A stretch of DNA of 64,000 bases from Streptomyces sp. CB02058 (GCF_001905505.1 NZ_LIPG01000002.1:1116001-1180000); one strand, 5' to 3'; shown: positions 1 to 9,547, counted from the stretch's first letter. Numbers and translations: made by a program. Notes: generated from the sequence alone by a model not told the origin.

Positions 1-1079
1 GGGAGGTCCTCCTCGAACGTGCCGTCGGGGCGCACCGGGTTGACCACCGGCAGGCCGTACGCCTTGCAGACCAGGAGGTCGTCGGCGCCGAAGGCGGGGG
101 ACTGGTGGACCAGACCCGTGCCGTCCTCGGTCGTGACGTACTCGGCGTTGACGACGAAGTGCGCCTCGCTCGGGAACTCGACGAGCTGGAAGGGGCGGTC
201 GTACGTCCAGCGCTCCATCTCGCGGCCGGTGAAGCTCTCACCGGTGAGCTCCCAGCCCTCGCCGAGCGCCTTCTCGACCAGCGGGCGGGCGACGACGAGC
301 TTCTCCTGGCCGTCCGTCGCGACGACGTAGCTCACGTCGGGGTGCGCGGCGACGGCGGTGTTGGAGACCAGGGTCCAGGGGGTCGTCGTCCAGACGAGCA
401 GCGCGGCCTCGCCGGCGAGCGGACCGCTCGTCAGCGGGAAGCGCACGAAGACCGAGGGGTCGACGACCGTCTCGTAACCCTGGGCGAGCTCGTGGTCCGA
501 GAGCCCGGTGCCGCAGCGCGGGCACCAGGGGGCGACGCGATGGTCCTGGACCAGCAGGTCCTTGTTGAAGATCTCCTTCAGCGACCACCACACGGAGTCG
601 ACGTACTCCGGGTCCATCGTGCGGTAGGCGTCGTCCAGGTCGACCCAGTACCCCATGCGCGTCGTGAGCTCGGTGAACGCGTCGGTGTGGCGGGTCACGG
701 ACTCACGGCACCTGGCGTTGAACTCGGCGATGCCGTACGCCTCGATGTCCTTCTTGCCGCTGAAGCCCAGCTCCTTCTCCACGGCCAGCTCGACCGGGAG
801 GCCGTGGCAGTCCCAGCCGGCCTTGCGGCCGACGTGGAAGCCCTGCATGGTGCGGAAGCGCGGGAAGACGTCCTTGAAGACGCGGGCCTCGATGTGGTGG
901 GCGCCGGGCATGCCGTTGGCGGTGGGCGGTCCCTCGTAGAAGACCCACTCGGGGCGGCCCTCGGACTGTTCGAGGCTCTTGGCGAAGACCTTGGCGTCCC
1001 GCCAGAAGTCGAGCACGGCGTGCTCGAGGGCGGGCAGGTCGACCTGGGCGGGTACCTGGCGGTACTGCGGCGATGTCAT
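1..1079 (-). CDS. ileS: Isoleucyl-tRNA synthetase, N-terminal part (runs off left edge)
   Basis: Charges tRNA-Ile with isoleucine in the cytoplasm. About 359 N-terminal residues are visible. The reverse-strand frame opens at an ATG whose protein begins MTSPQYRQVPAQVDLPAL, and carries the class I HIGH-like motif as PGAHHIEA near residue 58 after the GPPTANG loop. It then enters the CP1 editing domain region. The C-terminal half, including KMSKS, lies outside the window. A GGAGG ribosome binding site sits about ten bases before the ATG and is part of a predicted sequestering helix in the T-box leader just upstream, so translation initiation is the probable point of control. Confidence 0.95.
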   Translation of the reverse strand, partial: MTSPQYRQVPAQVDLPALEHAVLDFWRDAKVFAKSLEQSEGRPEWVFYEGPPTANGMPGAHHIEARVFKDVFPRFRTMQGFHVGRKAGWDCHGLPVELAVEKELGFSGKKDIEAYGIAEFNARCRESVTRHTDAFTELTTRMGYWVDLDDAYRTMDPEYVDSVWWSLKEIFNKDLLVQDHRVAPWCPRCGTGLSDHELAQGYETVVDPSVFVRFPLTSGPLAGEAALLVWTTTPWTLVSNTAVAAHPDVSYVVATDGQEKLVVARPLVEKALGEGWELTGESFTGREMERWTYDRPFQLVEFPSEAHFVVNAEYVTTEDGTGLVHQSPAFGADDLLVCKAYGLPVVNPVRPDGTFEEDL

Positions 1080-1084
1080 GTGCG

Positions 1085-1300
1085 GGCTTCCTCCGGCGGA
1101 CGTCTTCCACTTCCGTCGGAGGGACGAGAACCGGATCGGCTCCCGCGGTACCACCCTCCTTGGCCCCGGGCGTGCGCCCGTGGCCCCCTCATTGGGGTCG
1201 CGATGCCGGGTCTAGTCGCCTTGCGCCGGTGGGCGGGCCCACGGTCCAAGGCTTTCTTCCGGCGGCTCAGGGGTGATCTTCGCGGCGCGCTCGCCCCCGG
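1085..1300 (-). promoter_or_regulatory. T-box riboswitch leader of ileS
   Basis: The reverse strand holds the T-box core AGGGTGGTACCGCGGG (complement of 1142-1157), the sequence that pairs with the uncharged tRNA acceptor end. Further 5' lies a candidate isoleucine specifier ATC (complement of 1275-1277), followed by A, in a short stem I. Downstream, CCTCCGACGG (complement of 1113-1122) can pair with CCGCCGGAGG (complement of 1090-1099), which contains the ileS ribosome binding site; there is one A-C mismatch. This fits the translational T-boxes with short stem I known for actinobacterial ileS. Core call is firm; the 5' limit and specifier are inferred. Confidence 0.88.
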
Positions 1301-1373
1301 GCTTCCACCGTCCCCGGGTCGCTCCTGGCTGCGTACGACGCTACTCGTCCCGTCCATGCCTCTCGCTGCGGCC

Positions 1374-1379
1374 AGTGTA
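1374..1379 (-). promoter_or_regulatory. Possible -10 element of the ileS leader transcript
   Basis: The reverse strand reads TACACT, a good Streptomyces -10 hexamer, placed about 95 bases 5' of the candidate specifier codon. No convincing -35 hexamer was found at the usual spacing, so this is tentative. Confidence 0.35.
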
Positions 1380-1643
1380 CGGGCCCGTACGGGCGACGGC
1401 CGACCGGTTTATCCGCGGCGCGGGGCGTGACCCGAATGGCCACACGGGGCGGAAGCGTTCCCGCGGAGGGCGCGCGGGCGGATTACCGCGCGGGGAGCTG
1501 GGCACAACGCTTGCAGGCGCGTCGCTGCCCGGCCGCGGGGAGGGGCGAACCGGCGGCGTGCCCCGTTGCCGCGGAGCTGGGGTCGATTTATCGTCCCAGC
1601 ACGATTCGCGTGCAAGATCACAATATGTGAAGGGGCCGCGGCC

Positions 1644-2546
1644 ATGGTGGCGAAGAAGACCGCCGGATCGAATACGGCGTCCGCGAGATCCACGGCTGCG
1701 GCTGCCGAGGAGAAGGCCGGCAGCACGGCCGACGAGGCCGGCCAGGAGCCCGGCACGGAGGCGGACGAGGAGAAGCCGGCACGGAAGGCGGCCAGGAAGG
1801 CGGCCGGCAAGGGTCCGGCGGCACATCCGCCGGACGAGGCCGGTCAGGACCCGGCGCACCACGGGCCGGCGAAGAAGAGCGCGGCGAAGAAGGCCGCGGC
1901 CAAGAAGACGGCGGCCAAGAAGACCGCGGCGAAGAAGACCGCGGCGAAGAAGGCCGCGGCGAAGAAGAGCACGGCCGGTACAGACGCAGCCGAGAAGGCT
2001 TCGGAGAAGGCCACGGGGGCGGCCCAGGCCGCCGAGCAGACAGGAGCCCACACGGTGGTAGCCAAGAAGAGCGCGGCCCGGACCACGGCTGTAGGAGAGG
2101 GCACAGCGACAGCGGTGCCCCCCGCCAGGGTCGCCGCCGCGACAGCGCCGGGTGACCTCGCCGTCAGACCGGGGGAGGACCCCTGGACCGAGGCGGAGGT
2201 CGAGGAGGCGCGGACCGAGCTCGCGGGCGAGGCCACACGGCTGCGGGCCGAGCTGGAGGCCTCGGGCGAGGCGCTGGCGGGCCTGATGCGCGACTCCGGT
2301 GACGGGGCGGGCCATGACGACGCAGACACCGGCACGAAGAACATCACCCGGGAGCACGAGCTGTCCCTGGCGGCCCACGCCCAGGAGACGCTGGACCAGA
2401 CCGAGCGCGCCCTGGCCCGGCTCGACGCGGGGACGTACGGGCTCTGCGAGGTCTGCGGGAAGCCCATCGGCAAGGCGAGGATGCAGGCCTTCCCCCGGGC
2501 CACGCTCTGCGTGGAGGACAAGCAGAAGCAGGAGCGCCGGGGTTAG
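1644..2546 (+). CDS. TraR/DksA zinc-finger-type protein with histone H1-like lysine-rich N-terminal half
   Basis: A 300-residue protein. The first 120 residues are Ala/Lys-rich and include several AAKKT/AAKKA repeats like bacterial histone H1-like tails. The C-terminal part has a coiled-coil-like stretch and a TraR/DksA-type finger, CEVC at 268-271 and a third Cys at 289. The expected fourth ligand at 292 is Asp (CVED instead of CxxC). DksA-type proteins bind RNA polymerase; the basic tail suggests nucleic-acid contact, but no direct role is known to me. The ATG at 1644 was preferred to an upstream in-frame ATG at 1566 because AAGGGG lies eight bases before it. Confidence 0.85.
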   Translation: MVAKKTAGSNTASARSTAAAAEEKAGSTADEAGQEPGTEADEEKPARKAARKAAGKGPAAHPPDEAGQDPAHHGPAKKSAAKKAAAKKTAAKKTAAKKTAAKKAAAKKSTAGTDAAEKASEKATGAAQAAEQTGAHTVVAKKSAARTTAVGEGTATAVPPARVAAATAPGDLAVRPGEDPWTEAEVEEARTELAGEATRLRAELEASGEALAGLMRDSGDGAGHDDADTGTKNITREHELSLAAHAQETLDQTERALARLDAGTYGLCEVCGKPIGKARMQAFPRATLCVEDKQKQERRG

Positions 2547-2564
2547 GGCCTCTCGTACGGATCA

Positions 2565-2605
2565 GCCGGGCCCCGCGGACCCCGCCCGGGGCCGCGGGCC
2601 CCGGC
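2565..2605 (+). terminator. GC-rich hairpin after the TraR/DksA gene
   Basis: 14-base arms (2565-2578 and 2592-2605) with a single mismatch and a 13-base loop, about 20 bases after the stop codon. No T-run follows, as is usual in Streptomyces. Confidence 0.6.
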
Positions 2606-2705
2606 ACGCACCTCCGGGTGCGGCCGGTACGGGACCGGAGGCCCCTGATCGCCCGGGTGTGTCGTACCCTCGTCCTCAGTCAGGCACCTAGGTTGAGGGA
2701 CTCAC

Positions 2706-3320
2706 GTGGCAGAGGCGGAGCGCATCATCGGTACGCCGGATATCCCCGATGCCGAAGGGGCCGACGGAGCTGAGCCCCAGCAGCCCGCCGGGGGCTCCTC
2801 CCCGGCCGAGGGCGAAGGCGCGGACAGCGGCCGGGGCAGGAAGAAGATCCTGGTCCTCCTCGTCGTGACCGTCCTCGCCTATCTCCTGGACCTGGTCAGC
2901 AAGATGATCGTGGTCGCGAAGCTGGAGCACGAGGAGCCGATCGAGATCTTCGGCGAGTGGCTGAAGTTCGACGCCATCCGCAACGCGGGTGCCGCGTTCG
3001 GGATCGGTGAGGCGTTCACCGTGATCTTCACGGCCATCGCGGCCGTCGTGATCATCGTCATCGTCCGGCTCGCCCGCAAGCTCTACAGCCTGCCCTGGGC
3101 CATCGCCCTGGGGCTGCTGCTCGGTGGGGCGCTCGGCAATCTCACCGACCGCATCTTCCGCGCGCCCGGCGTCTTCGAGGGCGCCGTGGTCGACTTCATC
3201 GCCCCCGCGCACTTCGCGGTGTTCAACCTCGCGGACTCCGCGATCGTGTGCGGCGGAATCCTCATCGTGATCCTCTCCTTCAAGGGCCTGGACCCCGACG
3301 GCACCGTGCACAAGGACTAG
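2706..3320 (+). CDS. lspA: Lipoprotein signal peptidase (signal peptidase II)
   Basis: Cleaves the signal peptide of diacylglyceryl-prolipoproteins in the membrane, the step after Lgt (which is also in this window at 51.0 kb). The 204-residue protein has a hydrophilic N-terminal extension of about 45 residues, then four hydrophobic segments. Family motifs are NAGAAFG at 93-99, GNLTDRI at 144-150, VVDFI with catalytic Asp163, and FNLADSAI with catalytic Asp177. The GTG start has GAGGGA just upstream. The acidic N-terminal extension is longer than in proteobacterial LspA but is common in Streptomyces. Confidence 0.96.
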   Translation: MAEAERIIGTPDIPDAEGADGAEPQQPAGGSSPAEGEGADSGRGRKKILVLLVVTVLAYLLDLVSKMIVVAKLEHEEPIEIFGEWLKFDAIRNAGAAFGIGEAFTVIFTAIAAVVIIVIVRLARKLYSLPWAIALGLLLGGALGNLTDRIFRAPGVFEGAVVDFIAPAHFAVFNLADSAIVCGGILIVILSFKGLDPDGTVHKD

Positions 3321-3343
3321 CGGGCGCAAGGCATACTCGACTG

Positions 3344-4285
3344 GTGAGTACGTATCCCGAGGTCCGCACCCTGCCCGTACCCGACGGCCTGGAAGGCGAG
3401 CGCGTCGACGCCGCCATCTCCCGGATGTTCGGTTTCTCCCGCACCAAGGCCGCCGAGCTGGCCGCTGCCGGGAAGGTCCAGGTGGACGGCGCGGTGGCCG
3501 GGAAGTCCGAGCGGGTGCACGGCGGTGCCTGGCTGGAAGTGGAGATGCCCCAGGCACCCGCTCCCGTCCAGATCGTCGCCGAGCCCGTCGAGGGCATGGA
3601 GATCGTCCACGACGACGACGACATCGTCGTGATCATGAAGCCGGTCGGTGTCGCCGCCCACCCCAGCCCCGGCTGGACCGGCACCACCGTGATCGGCGGC
3701 CTCGCCGCGGCCGGGTACCGCATCTCGACGTCCGGCGCCGCCGAGCGCCAGGGCATCGTGCACCGTCTCGACGTCGGCACCTCGGGCCTGATGGTCGTGG
3801 CCAAGTCGGAGCGGGCCTACACCCTGCTCAAGGCGCAGTTCCGCGACCGGGTCGTCGAGAAGAAGTACCACGCGCTGGTGCAGGGCCACCCGGACCCGAT
3901 GAGCGGCACCATCGACGCCCCCATCGGCCGCCACCCGCAGCACGACTACAAGTGGGCCGTGACCGCCGAGGGCAAGCCCTCCGTGACGCACTACGACCTC
4001 ATCGAGGCCTACCGCGCGGCCAGCCTGCTCGACATCAAGCTGGAGACCGGGCGCACGCATCAGATCCGCGTGCACATGTCCGCCCACCGCCACCCCTGCG
4101 TCGGCGACCTGACCTATGGCGCCGACCCCACGATGGCCAAGCGCCTCGGCCTGACCCGGCAGTGGCTGCACGCGGTCCGGCTCGGCTTCGAGCACCCCGC
4201 CGACGGCGGCTGGGTCGAGTTCGAGAGCTTCTACCCGGACGACCTGCGCCACGCCCTCGACACGATCGCGGCGGAGAGCCAGTGA
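3344..4285 (+). CDS. rluD: 23S rRNA pseudouridine synthase, RluD family
   Basis: Isomerises uridines to pseudouridine in large-subunit rRNA. The 313-residue protein has an N-terminal S4 RNA-binding domain (about 15-75) and the RluA/RluD catalytic domain with HRLDVGTSG at 140-148; Asp143 is the catalytic residue. The GTG at 3344 was chosen because the S4 domain begins there and upstream codons do not look like this family. No Shine-Dalgarno precedes it. CATACT sits six bases before the GTG, which would fit a leaderless transcript. It overlaps the next gene by four bases. Confidence 0.92.
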   Translation: MSTYPEVRTLPVPDGLEGERVDAAISRMFGFSRTKAAELAAAGKVQVDGAVAGKSERVHGGAWLEVEMPQAPAPVQIVAEPVEGMEIVHDDDDIVVIMKPVGVAAHPSPGWTGTTVIGGLAAAGYRISTSGAAERQGIVHRLDVGTSGLMVVAKSERAYTLLKAQFRDRVVEKKYHALVQGHPDPMSGTIDAPIGRHPQHDYKWAVTAEGKPSVTHYDLIEAYRAASLLDIKLETGRTHQIRVHMSAHRHPCVGDLTYGADPTMAKRLGLTRQWLHAVRLGFEHPADGGWVEFESFYPDDLRHALDTIAAESQ

Positions 4286-4758
4286 CCTCGGGACCCGCCA
4301 CCTACAGCACCCGCAGGGCCCTCGACGAGAGCGACCTCGCGGCCTGCTTCCAGGTCCGCAAGGACGTCTTCGTCGGCGAGCAGAAGGTGCCGGAGGAGAT
4401 CGAGTACGACTCCCACGACGCGACGGCCGTCCATGTCCTGGCCGTGGCCGAGGACGGCTCCGCGCTCGGCACGGGGCGGCTGCTCCACGGTGACGACGCG
4501 CTGGACAGGACCGGCGGCGACCTCACCGTCGGCTCGCTCGGCCGGCTCGCCGTGACCCGCGAGGCCCGCGGCCTGGGCGTCGGAGCCGCGCTGGTCCGCG
4601 CCGTGGAGGAGGAGGCCCGCGCGCTCGGCCTGGCCGCCGTCGACCTGCACGCCCAGACACACGCGCTCGGCTTCTACGAGCGGCTCGGCTACGCGGCGTA
4701 CGGGCCGGAGTTCCCCGACGCCGGGATGCCCCACCGCGCCATGCGCCGCTCGCTCTGA
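4282..4758 (+). CDS. GNAT family N-acetyltransferase (ElaA-like)
   Basis: A 158-residue acyl-CoA-dependent acetyltransferase. The pyrophosphate-binding loop RGLGVGAAL and the C-terminal FYERLGY signature identify the GNAT fold; the N-terminal [10 protein letters not shown] pattern resembles ElaA-type members. The substrate cannot be read from sequence. The GTG start overlaps the rluD stop as GTGA, so the two are likely translationally coupled, and the acetyltransferase may be made mainly from the rluD transcript. Confidence 0.85.
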   Translation: MTSGPATYSTRRALDESDLAACFQVRKDVFVGEQKVPEEIEYDSHDATAVHVLAVAEDGSALGTGRLLHGDDALDRTGGDLTVGSLGRLAVTREARGLGVGAALVRAVEEEARALGLAAVDLHAQTHALGFYERLGYAAYGPEFPDAGMPHRAMRRSL

Positions 4759-4866
4759 CCTTCCGGCCCACGGGGGGTGCCGGGGTCGCACAGGTCCGCA
4801 TGGCAGGCTGGGACCCTGACCGGCTGAGCGACGGGCCCCTGGCCAGGGCGCTGCGGAAGGCACGAC

Positions 4867-6453
4867 GTGGACCAGATGGCACTGCTGCTCCTGCTCCTGC
4901 TCGGAGCGGTGGTCACGGTCCCGCTCGGGGAGCGCCTGCGGCTGCCGGCACCGATCCTGATGACCCTCGCGGGGATCGTCATGGCCTTCGCCAGCTTCGT
5001 GCCCGACGTGGACATCCCGCCCGAGTTCATCCTCCCCGCCGTCCTGCCGCCGCTGCTCTATGCCTCCGTCCAGCGGACCTCCTGGCGGCAGTTCGCGGCC
5101 AACAGACGGCCGATCTTCCTCCTGGCCGTCGCCCTCGTCTTCGTCACGACGGCCGCCGTGGCCACGGTCGCCCAGGCGATCGTGCCGGGCCTGCCCATCG
5201 CGGCGGCGGTGGCGCTGGGCGCGCTCGTCGCGCCGCCCGATCCGGTCGCCGCCACCGCCGTCGCGGGCTCGGTCGGACTGCCGCGCAGGCTCGTGTCGAT
5301 CCTGGAGGGCGAGGGGCTGTTCAACGACGTCACGGCCATCGTGCTCTACCACGTGGCCATCGCCGCGGCCGTCAGCGGCACCTTCTCGCTGCCCGCCGCG
5401 TTCGGGCTGCTCGTGCTCTCCGCCGTCGTCGCCGTGGTGGTCGGCGTGGTGCTCGGCTGGCTCACCATCAAACTCATGGGCTTCCTGGGCGACGCCACCC
5501 TCCAGGTCGGCCTGACCCTGCTCGTGCCGTTCGTCAGCTATGTGCTCGCCGAGGAGCTGATGGGGTCGGGCGTGCTCGCCGTCCTCACCACGGCGCTCTT
5601 CCTCGCCGAGCACACGGCCGACGCCGACGACGTGCTCGGCCGGCTCACCGGCCGGTCCTTCTGGGAGATCGTCGACACCCTCGTCACGGGGGTCGCCTTC
5701 GGACTGATCGGCCTCGAACTCCACAACGTCTTCGGCACGGCCGACGACCGGGTGCCGCGCCTGCTGGGCTGGGGGCTCGCCGTCGCCGGGGTCGTCATCG
5801 GCGTACGGCTCCTGTGGCTGCTTCCCGCCACCTGGCTCGCCAAGCGGCTGCACACCCGCAGGGACTACAGCGAGGAGATCCCCACCAGCTGGCGCGAGAC
5901 GGTGATCATGTGGTGGGCCGGGATGCGCGGCGTGGCCTCGGTGGCGCTGGCGCTCGCGATCCCGCTGGAGACGGACGACGGCAAGCCGTTCCCCGGCCGG
6001 GACGAGATCGTCTTCATCGCCTTCACCGTCATCATGGTCACCCTCGTGCTCCAGGGGCTGACCCTGCCGTGGCTGGTGCGCAAGCTCGGCGTACGGGCGG
6101 ACACCCACGCGGAACAGGCCCTGGAGCGCGATCTCGCCGTCCGCGCCGCCAAGGCGGCCAGGGCCAGGCTCAAGGAGGTCCAGGCCGCCGAGCCGCTCCC
6201 GGACGAGGTCCTGGAGCGGCTGCAGCGGGCGGCGTACGACATCGGGGCGCGGATCAGCCCCGACATGGTCGACGAGGAACGGCGCGAGGCGTACGCGCAG
6301 CGCGCCGCGAGGTTCAAGGAGATCGGCCGCATCCAGCGCGAGATGATGTCGGCCGCCCGCCACGCGGTGCTCGCTGCCCGCAGCGAGCCGGGCTCGGACC
6401 CCGAGGTGGTGGACCGGGTGCTGCGGTACCTGGACGTACGCAGCCTGCACTGA
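4867..6453 (+). CDS. CPA1 family Na+/H+ antiporter
   Basis: A 528-residue membrane protein with about 12 hydrophobic segments covering residues 5-410 and a cytoplasmic, helical C-terminal tail of about 120 residues. The ion-binding Pro-Asp motif PPDPVAA (Asp125) and EGEGLFND (146-153) are hallmarks of NhaP/NHE-type cation:proton antiporters of the plasma membrane. GGAAGG lies about five bases before the GTG. It follows the acetyltransferase after 108 bases. The stop is only 18 bases from the convergent mechanosensitive channel gene, with no obvious terminator between them. Confidence 0.92.
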   Translation: MDQMALLLLLLLGAVVTVPLGERLRLPAPILMTLAGIVMAFASFVPDVDIPPEFILPAVLPPLLYASVQRTSWRQFAANRRPIFLLAVALVFVTTAAVATVAQAIVPGLPIAAAVALGALVAPPDPVAATAVAGSVGLPRRLVSILEGEGLFNDVTAIVLYHVAIAAAVSGTFSLPAAFGLLVLSAVVAVVVGVVLGWLTIKLMGFLGDATLQVGLTLLVPFVSYVLAEELMGSGVLAVLTTALFLAEHTADADDVLGRLTGRSFWEIVDTLVTGVAFGLIGLELHNVFGTADDRVPRLLGWGLAVAGVVIGVRLLWLLPATWLAKRLHTRRDYSEEIPTSWRETVIMWWAGMRGVASVALALAIPLETDDGKPFPGRDEIVFIAFTVIMVTLVLQGLTLPWLVRKLGVRADTHAEQALERDLAVRAAKAARARLKEVQAAEPLPDEVLERLQRAAYDIGARISPDMVDEERREAYAQRAARFKEIGRIQREMMSAARHAVLAARSEPGSDPEVVDRVLRYLDVRSLH

Positions 6454-6471
6454 CCCGGCGCGCGCGGGGCC

Positions 6472-7617
6472 TCAGCCGCGGCCCGTGCGCGGGGTCCTGT
6501 CCAGCTCCGGGCCGTGGCCGTCGTCCGACGCCCGCGCCTTGCCGGCCGCGCCCGTCAGCTCGGGCCAGTGGTCGCCCGGTGCGAGGGAGCCGGGGGCCGT
6601 CAGGATCCTCGGCAGCGCGTAGGGGTGGTGGTCCCGGAGCCAGCCGATCATCTGCTCCCGCACCGCGCAGCGCGCCGTCCAGATGTCGTCCGCGTCCTTC
6701 GCGGTGACCACGGCCCGTACCTCGATCGTCGACGGGGTGGTGTTCGTCACGGCCAGCGACCAGTCGCGGCCGTCCCAGGCCGCGCACTCGCCGAGGATGT
6801 CCCTCAGCCGGTCGCGCATCGCCGCGATCGGCGCCGAGTGGTCGAGCTGGAAGAAGACCGTGCCGGTCATCTGCGCCCCGCCGCGCGACCAGTTCTCGAA
6901 CGGCCTGCTGGTGAAGTACGACACGGGCATGGTGATCCGCCGCTCGTCCCAGGTCCGTACGGCGAGGAAGGTCAGGGTGATCTCCTCGACCGTGCCCCAC
7001 TCCCCGTCCACGACCACGGTGTCGCCGATGCGCACCATGTCGCCGAAGGCGATCTGGAACCCGGCGAAGAGGTTGCCGAGCGTCGACTGGGCGGCGACAC
7101 CGGCCACGATGCCGAGGACGCCGGCGGAGGCGAGCATGGAGGTGCCGACCGTGCGCATGGCCGGGAAGGTGAGGAGCATCGCGGCGACCGCGACCGTCGC
7201 CACGACCGCGGTCACCACGCGCTGGATCAGGGTCACCTGCGTACGGACCCGGCGCACCCTCGCGGCGTCCCGGGAGGCCGAGGCGTAGCGGGCGTACGTG
7301 GACTCGACGACCGTGGCCGCGACGCGGATGACCAGCCAGGCCGATGCGGCGATCAGCACCAGCGTCAGCAGCTGGCCGATCATGGCGCGGTGGTCCCGGA
7401 CGGCCTCCAGACGGATCTGCGTGAAGCTGCCCCTCAGCAGCGCGGTGCACAGCACCACCTGGAGGGGTGGCCGGCAGAGCCGCAACAGACCCCACAGAGG
7501 CGTCTCGTGGTGACGGCTGTCGGCCCGCCTGAGCAGCAGGTCGACCAGCCAGCCCACCACCAGCGTGATCACCAGCGAGCCGCCCACCACCAGCAGCGGC
7601 CGCAGTATGTTCTCCAT
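6472..7617 (-). CDS. Mechanosensitive ion channel, MscS family
   Basis: A 381-residue membrane protein. Five hydrophobic segments precede the MscS pore/upper beta region, which shows the family signature VAAQSTLGNLFAGFQIAF followed by GDTVVVDGEWGTVEEI, the beta domain beneath the pore helix. MscS channels release solutes on hypo-osmotic shock. The ATG at 7617 has GGAGG eight bases upstream; an in-frame TTG at 7632 would put that site inside the gene and was rejected. It is transcribed divergently from the hydrolase that follows, with about 40 bases between them. Confidence 0.92.
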   Translation of the reverse strand: MENILRPLLVVGGSLVITLVVGWLVDLLLRRADSRHHETPLWGLLRLCRPPLQVVLCTALLRGSFTQIRLEAVRDHRAMIGQLLTLVLIAASAWLVIRVAATVVESTYARYASASRDAARVRRVRTQVTLIQRVVTAVVATVAVAAMLLTFPAMRTVGTSMLASAGVLGIVAGVAAQSTLGNLFAGFQIAFGDMVRIGDTVVVDGEWGTVEEITLTFLAVRTWDERRITMPVSYFTSRPFENWSRGGAQMTGTVFFQLDHSAPIAAMRDRLRDILGECAAWDGRDWSLAVTNTTPSTIEVRAVVTAKDADDIWTARCAVREQMIGWLRDHHPYALPRILTAPGSLAPGDHWPELTGAAGKARASDDGHGPELDRTPRTGRG

Positions 7618-7663
7618 TCCCTCGTCCTCCAAGCATCAGGGCACAGCTGGCACCATGGGCCTC

Positions 7664-8233
7664 ATGAACATCATGCTTTTCCACTCGACCTTTGGTCTGC
7701 GGCCCGCTGTGCACGCGGCTGCCGACCGGCTGCGTGCGGCCGGGCACGAGGTGCGCGTGCCCGATCTCTTCGAGGGGCACACCTTCGACACCGTCGAGGA
7801 AGGAATGGCCTTCAAGGAGCAGGTGGGCAAGGACGAGCTGCTCAAGCGCGCCGTGCTGGCCGCCGCGCCCTACTCCGACCAGGGCCTCGTGTACGCCGGT
7901 TTCTCCTTCGGGGCGTCGGTCGCGCAGACCCTCGCGCTCGGCGACGCAAAGGCGCGCGGGCTGCTGCTGCTCCACGGCACCTCGGACATCGCGGAGAACG
8001 CCACCGTGGACGAGCTGCCCGTGCAGCTGCACGTGGCCGACCCCGACCCCTTCGAGTCGCACGACTGGCTGAACAGCTGGTACCTCCAGATGCAGCGGAC
8101 CGGCGCGGACGTCGAGGTCTACCGCTATCCCGGGGCCGGGCACCTGTTCACCGACCCGGACCTGCCCGACTTCGACCAGGCCGCCGCCGACCTGACGTGG
8201 AAGGTCTCGCTGGGCTTCCTCGCCACGCTGTGA
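7664..8233 (+). CDS. Dienelactone hydrolase family protein
   Basis: A 189-residue alpha/beta hydrolase of the dienelactone hydrolase type, probably cytoplasmic. It opens MNIMLFHSTFGLRPAV, has the nucleophile elbow GFSFG at 79-83 (Ser81 in place of the Cys of classical DLH), a late Asp in the VADPDPFE region and His in GAGHLFTD. Substrate unknown. An ATG at 7655, three codons earlier in frame, is the alternative start; neither has a strong ribosome binding site. Confidence 0.85.
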   Translation: MNIMLFHSTFGLRPAVHAAADRLRAAGHEVRVPDLFEGHTFDTVEEGMAFKEQVGKDELLKRAVLAAAPYSDQGLVYAGFSFGASVAQTLALGDAKARGLLLLHGTSDIAENATVDELPVQLHVADPDPFESHDWLNSWYLQMQRTGADVEVYRYPGAGHLFTDPDLPDFDQAAADLTWKVSLGFLATL

Positions 8234-8240
8234 GCACGGA

Positions 8241-8272
8241 CGAGGGCCGCGCACCGGAGTGCGCGGCCCTCG
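8241..8272. terminator. Bidirectional terminator between convergent genes
   Basis: Perfect 14-base inverted repeat (8241-8254 and 8259-8272) with a CGGA loop, lying between the ends of the converging hydrolase and metalloprotease genes. Confidence 0.85.
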
Positions 8273-8288
8273 TCGGCGTGCGGCCGGG

Positions 8289-9263
8289 TCAGCCGGCCCG
8301 GTAGGCGGTCCAGCTGTCGTTCATGCGCTGCACCTGGCCCGCGGTGAACTGGTACATGCACGCGTCGTACGTGTAGTCCATGAAGTTGTGGATCGGGTCC
8401 ACGCCGGTCTTGTTGGTGCAGGTGTCACGGCCGGTGGGGCACTCGTAGGCCGGGCTCTTCTCGGCCGGGGTGTCGGTGACGTAGTCGCCGTTGCCGTTAC
8501 AGCCGCCCTGGAAGGTGTGGTACAGCCCCAGCCAGTGGCCGACCTCGTGGGTGGCCGTGTCGCCCTCGTCGTAGTTGGCCGCCGAGCCGCCCGGCAGCGA
8601 GGCGTCGAGGACGACCACGCCGTCCATCGACGGACTGGACTTGTAGGAGCTCGGGAAGGTGGCCCAGCCGAGGAGGCCGCCGCCGAGGTTGGCGGTGTAG
8701 ACGTTGAGCGCCCCGGCACCGCCCTTGCGCAGCGCGGTCTTCATGGACTTCTCGGCGCTCGATCCCGAACTCAGGTTGTACCAGGAGGCGTTGTCCGTGT
8801 AGTCCGTGCCGGCGAGGGTGAAGCTGAAGCCGGAGGCGGTGTTGCCTGTGCCCTGGCCGCCGTAGGCGGCGTTGAGCACGCCGAGCTGGCTGCTGATCTG
8901 TGCCGCGGTGAGCTTGCCCGTCGCGCCCGAGTGGATCACGTGGAAGTAGACCGGCACCGAGGCCCCCGCGACCAGCGCCGAGCCGCCGACTCTTCGGTCC
9001 GACAGTCTCTCCTTGAGGTCCTTGTCCATGGCGGCGGCCTTGGACGCGCTGACCTCGTTGGGCTCGGCGGCATGGCCGGAGCCGGGGTGGGCCTCACGCG
9101 CCGTGGCGCTCGTGACGGTGTCCGCGCACTCCTGTGCGGACGGCGCCGCCGCGGCGGCTCCCACGGGCGCGGTGGAGAGCGGGGTCAGGGCCAGGGTTCC
9201 GGCCAGGACGGCGACGGTCAGGGCGGGACGGCGCAGACGGGATATGCGGGAAAGAGCGCGCAC
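8289..9263 (-). CDS. Secreted zinc metalloprotease, M43 (cytophagalysin/pappalysin) type
   Basis: A 324-residue exported protease. The N-terminus has a basic region, a hydrophobic core and an [10 protein letters not shown]...GAAAAA cleavage region ending near residue 40. The catalytic motif [11 protein letters not shown] at 239-249 is HExxHxxGxxH, with a downstream [13 protein letters not shown]et-turn region, as in M43 metallopeptidases. Several Cys in the C-terminal 60 residues probably form disulfides. The GTG start has GAGGAG upstream. An operator-like CCCAAT-N-ATTGGG lies about 95 bases upstream, so regulated expression is possible. Confidence 0.92.
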   Translation of the reverse strand: MRALSRISRLRRPALTVAVLAGTLALTPLSTAPVGAAAAAPSAQECADTVTSATAREAHPGSGHAAEPNEVSASKAAAMDKDLKERLSDRRVGGSALVAGASVPVYFHVIHSGATGKLTAAQISSQLGVLNAAYGGQGTGNTASGFSFTLAGTDYTDNASWYNLSSGSSAEKSMKTALRKGGAGALNVYTANLGGGLLGWATFPSSYKSSPSMDGVVVLDASLPGGSAANYDEGDTATHEVGHWLGLYHTFQGGCNGNGDYVTDTPAEKSPAYECPTGRDTCTNKTGVDPIHNFMDYTYDACMYQFTAGQVQRMNDSWTAYRAG

Positions 9264-9356
9264 GGTGACTCCTCGCGGACATGTGGGGGAGGTACTTCCT
9301 CACCCGCCGCCGGGAGATTACGTGGCCATGTCATGCCTGGAGGAGGATCGATCAGG

Positions 9357-9369
9357 CCCAATGATTGGG
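9357..9369. promoter_or_regulatory. Small palindrome upstream of the metalloprotease gene
   Basis: CCCAAT-G-ATTGGG, perfect six-base arms around one base, about 95 bases upstream of the protease start. Could be an operator; no regulator is identified. Confidence 0.3.
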
Positions 9370-9452
9370 GTGCGTACAGGGGCAATGGCGAAAAATTCTT
9401 CGGTGTGCCCCGAGGTTTGAGATGAGGACGTCATGCGTCGCGCTACTTTCGC

Positions 9453-9492
9453 GGGTGATGTGTCCGCATTCGAAAGCGCGGACACATCACCC
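9453..9492 (-). terminator. Terminator of phoD
   Basis: Perfect 15-base inverted repeat (9453-9467 and 9478-9492) with a 10-base loop, about 55 bases past the phoD stop on the reverse strand. Confidence 0.8.
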
Positions 9493-9547
9493 GACATGAC
9501 GGCGTGTCACCCTGTTAACAGACCGGCGGATGGCCGGAACCGCGCGG

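Noticed and set aside
1566..1643. Upstream extension of the TraR/DksA-type gene
   Set aside because: No ribosome binding site and atypical composition; AAGGGG supports the ATG at 1644.
4231..6450. A 739-residue frame opposite the antiporter
   Set aside because: Shadow frame, rich in His, Gly, Glu and Arg with no recognisable fold.
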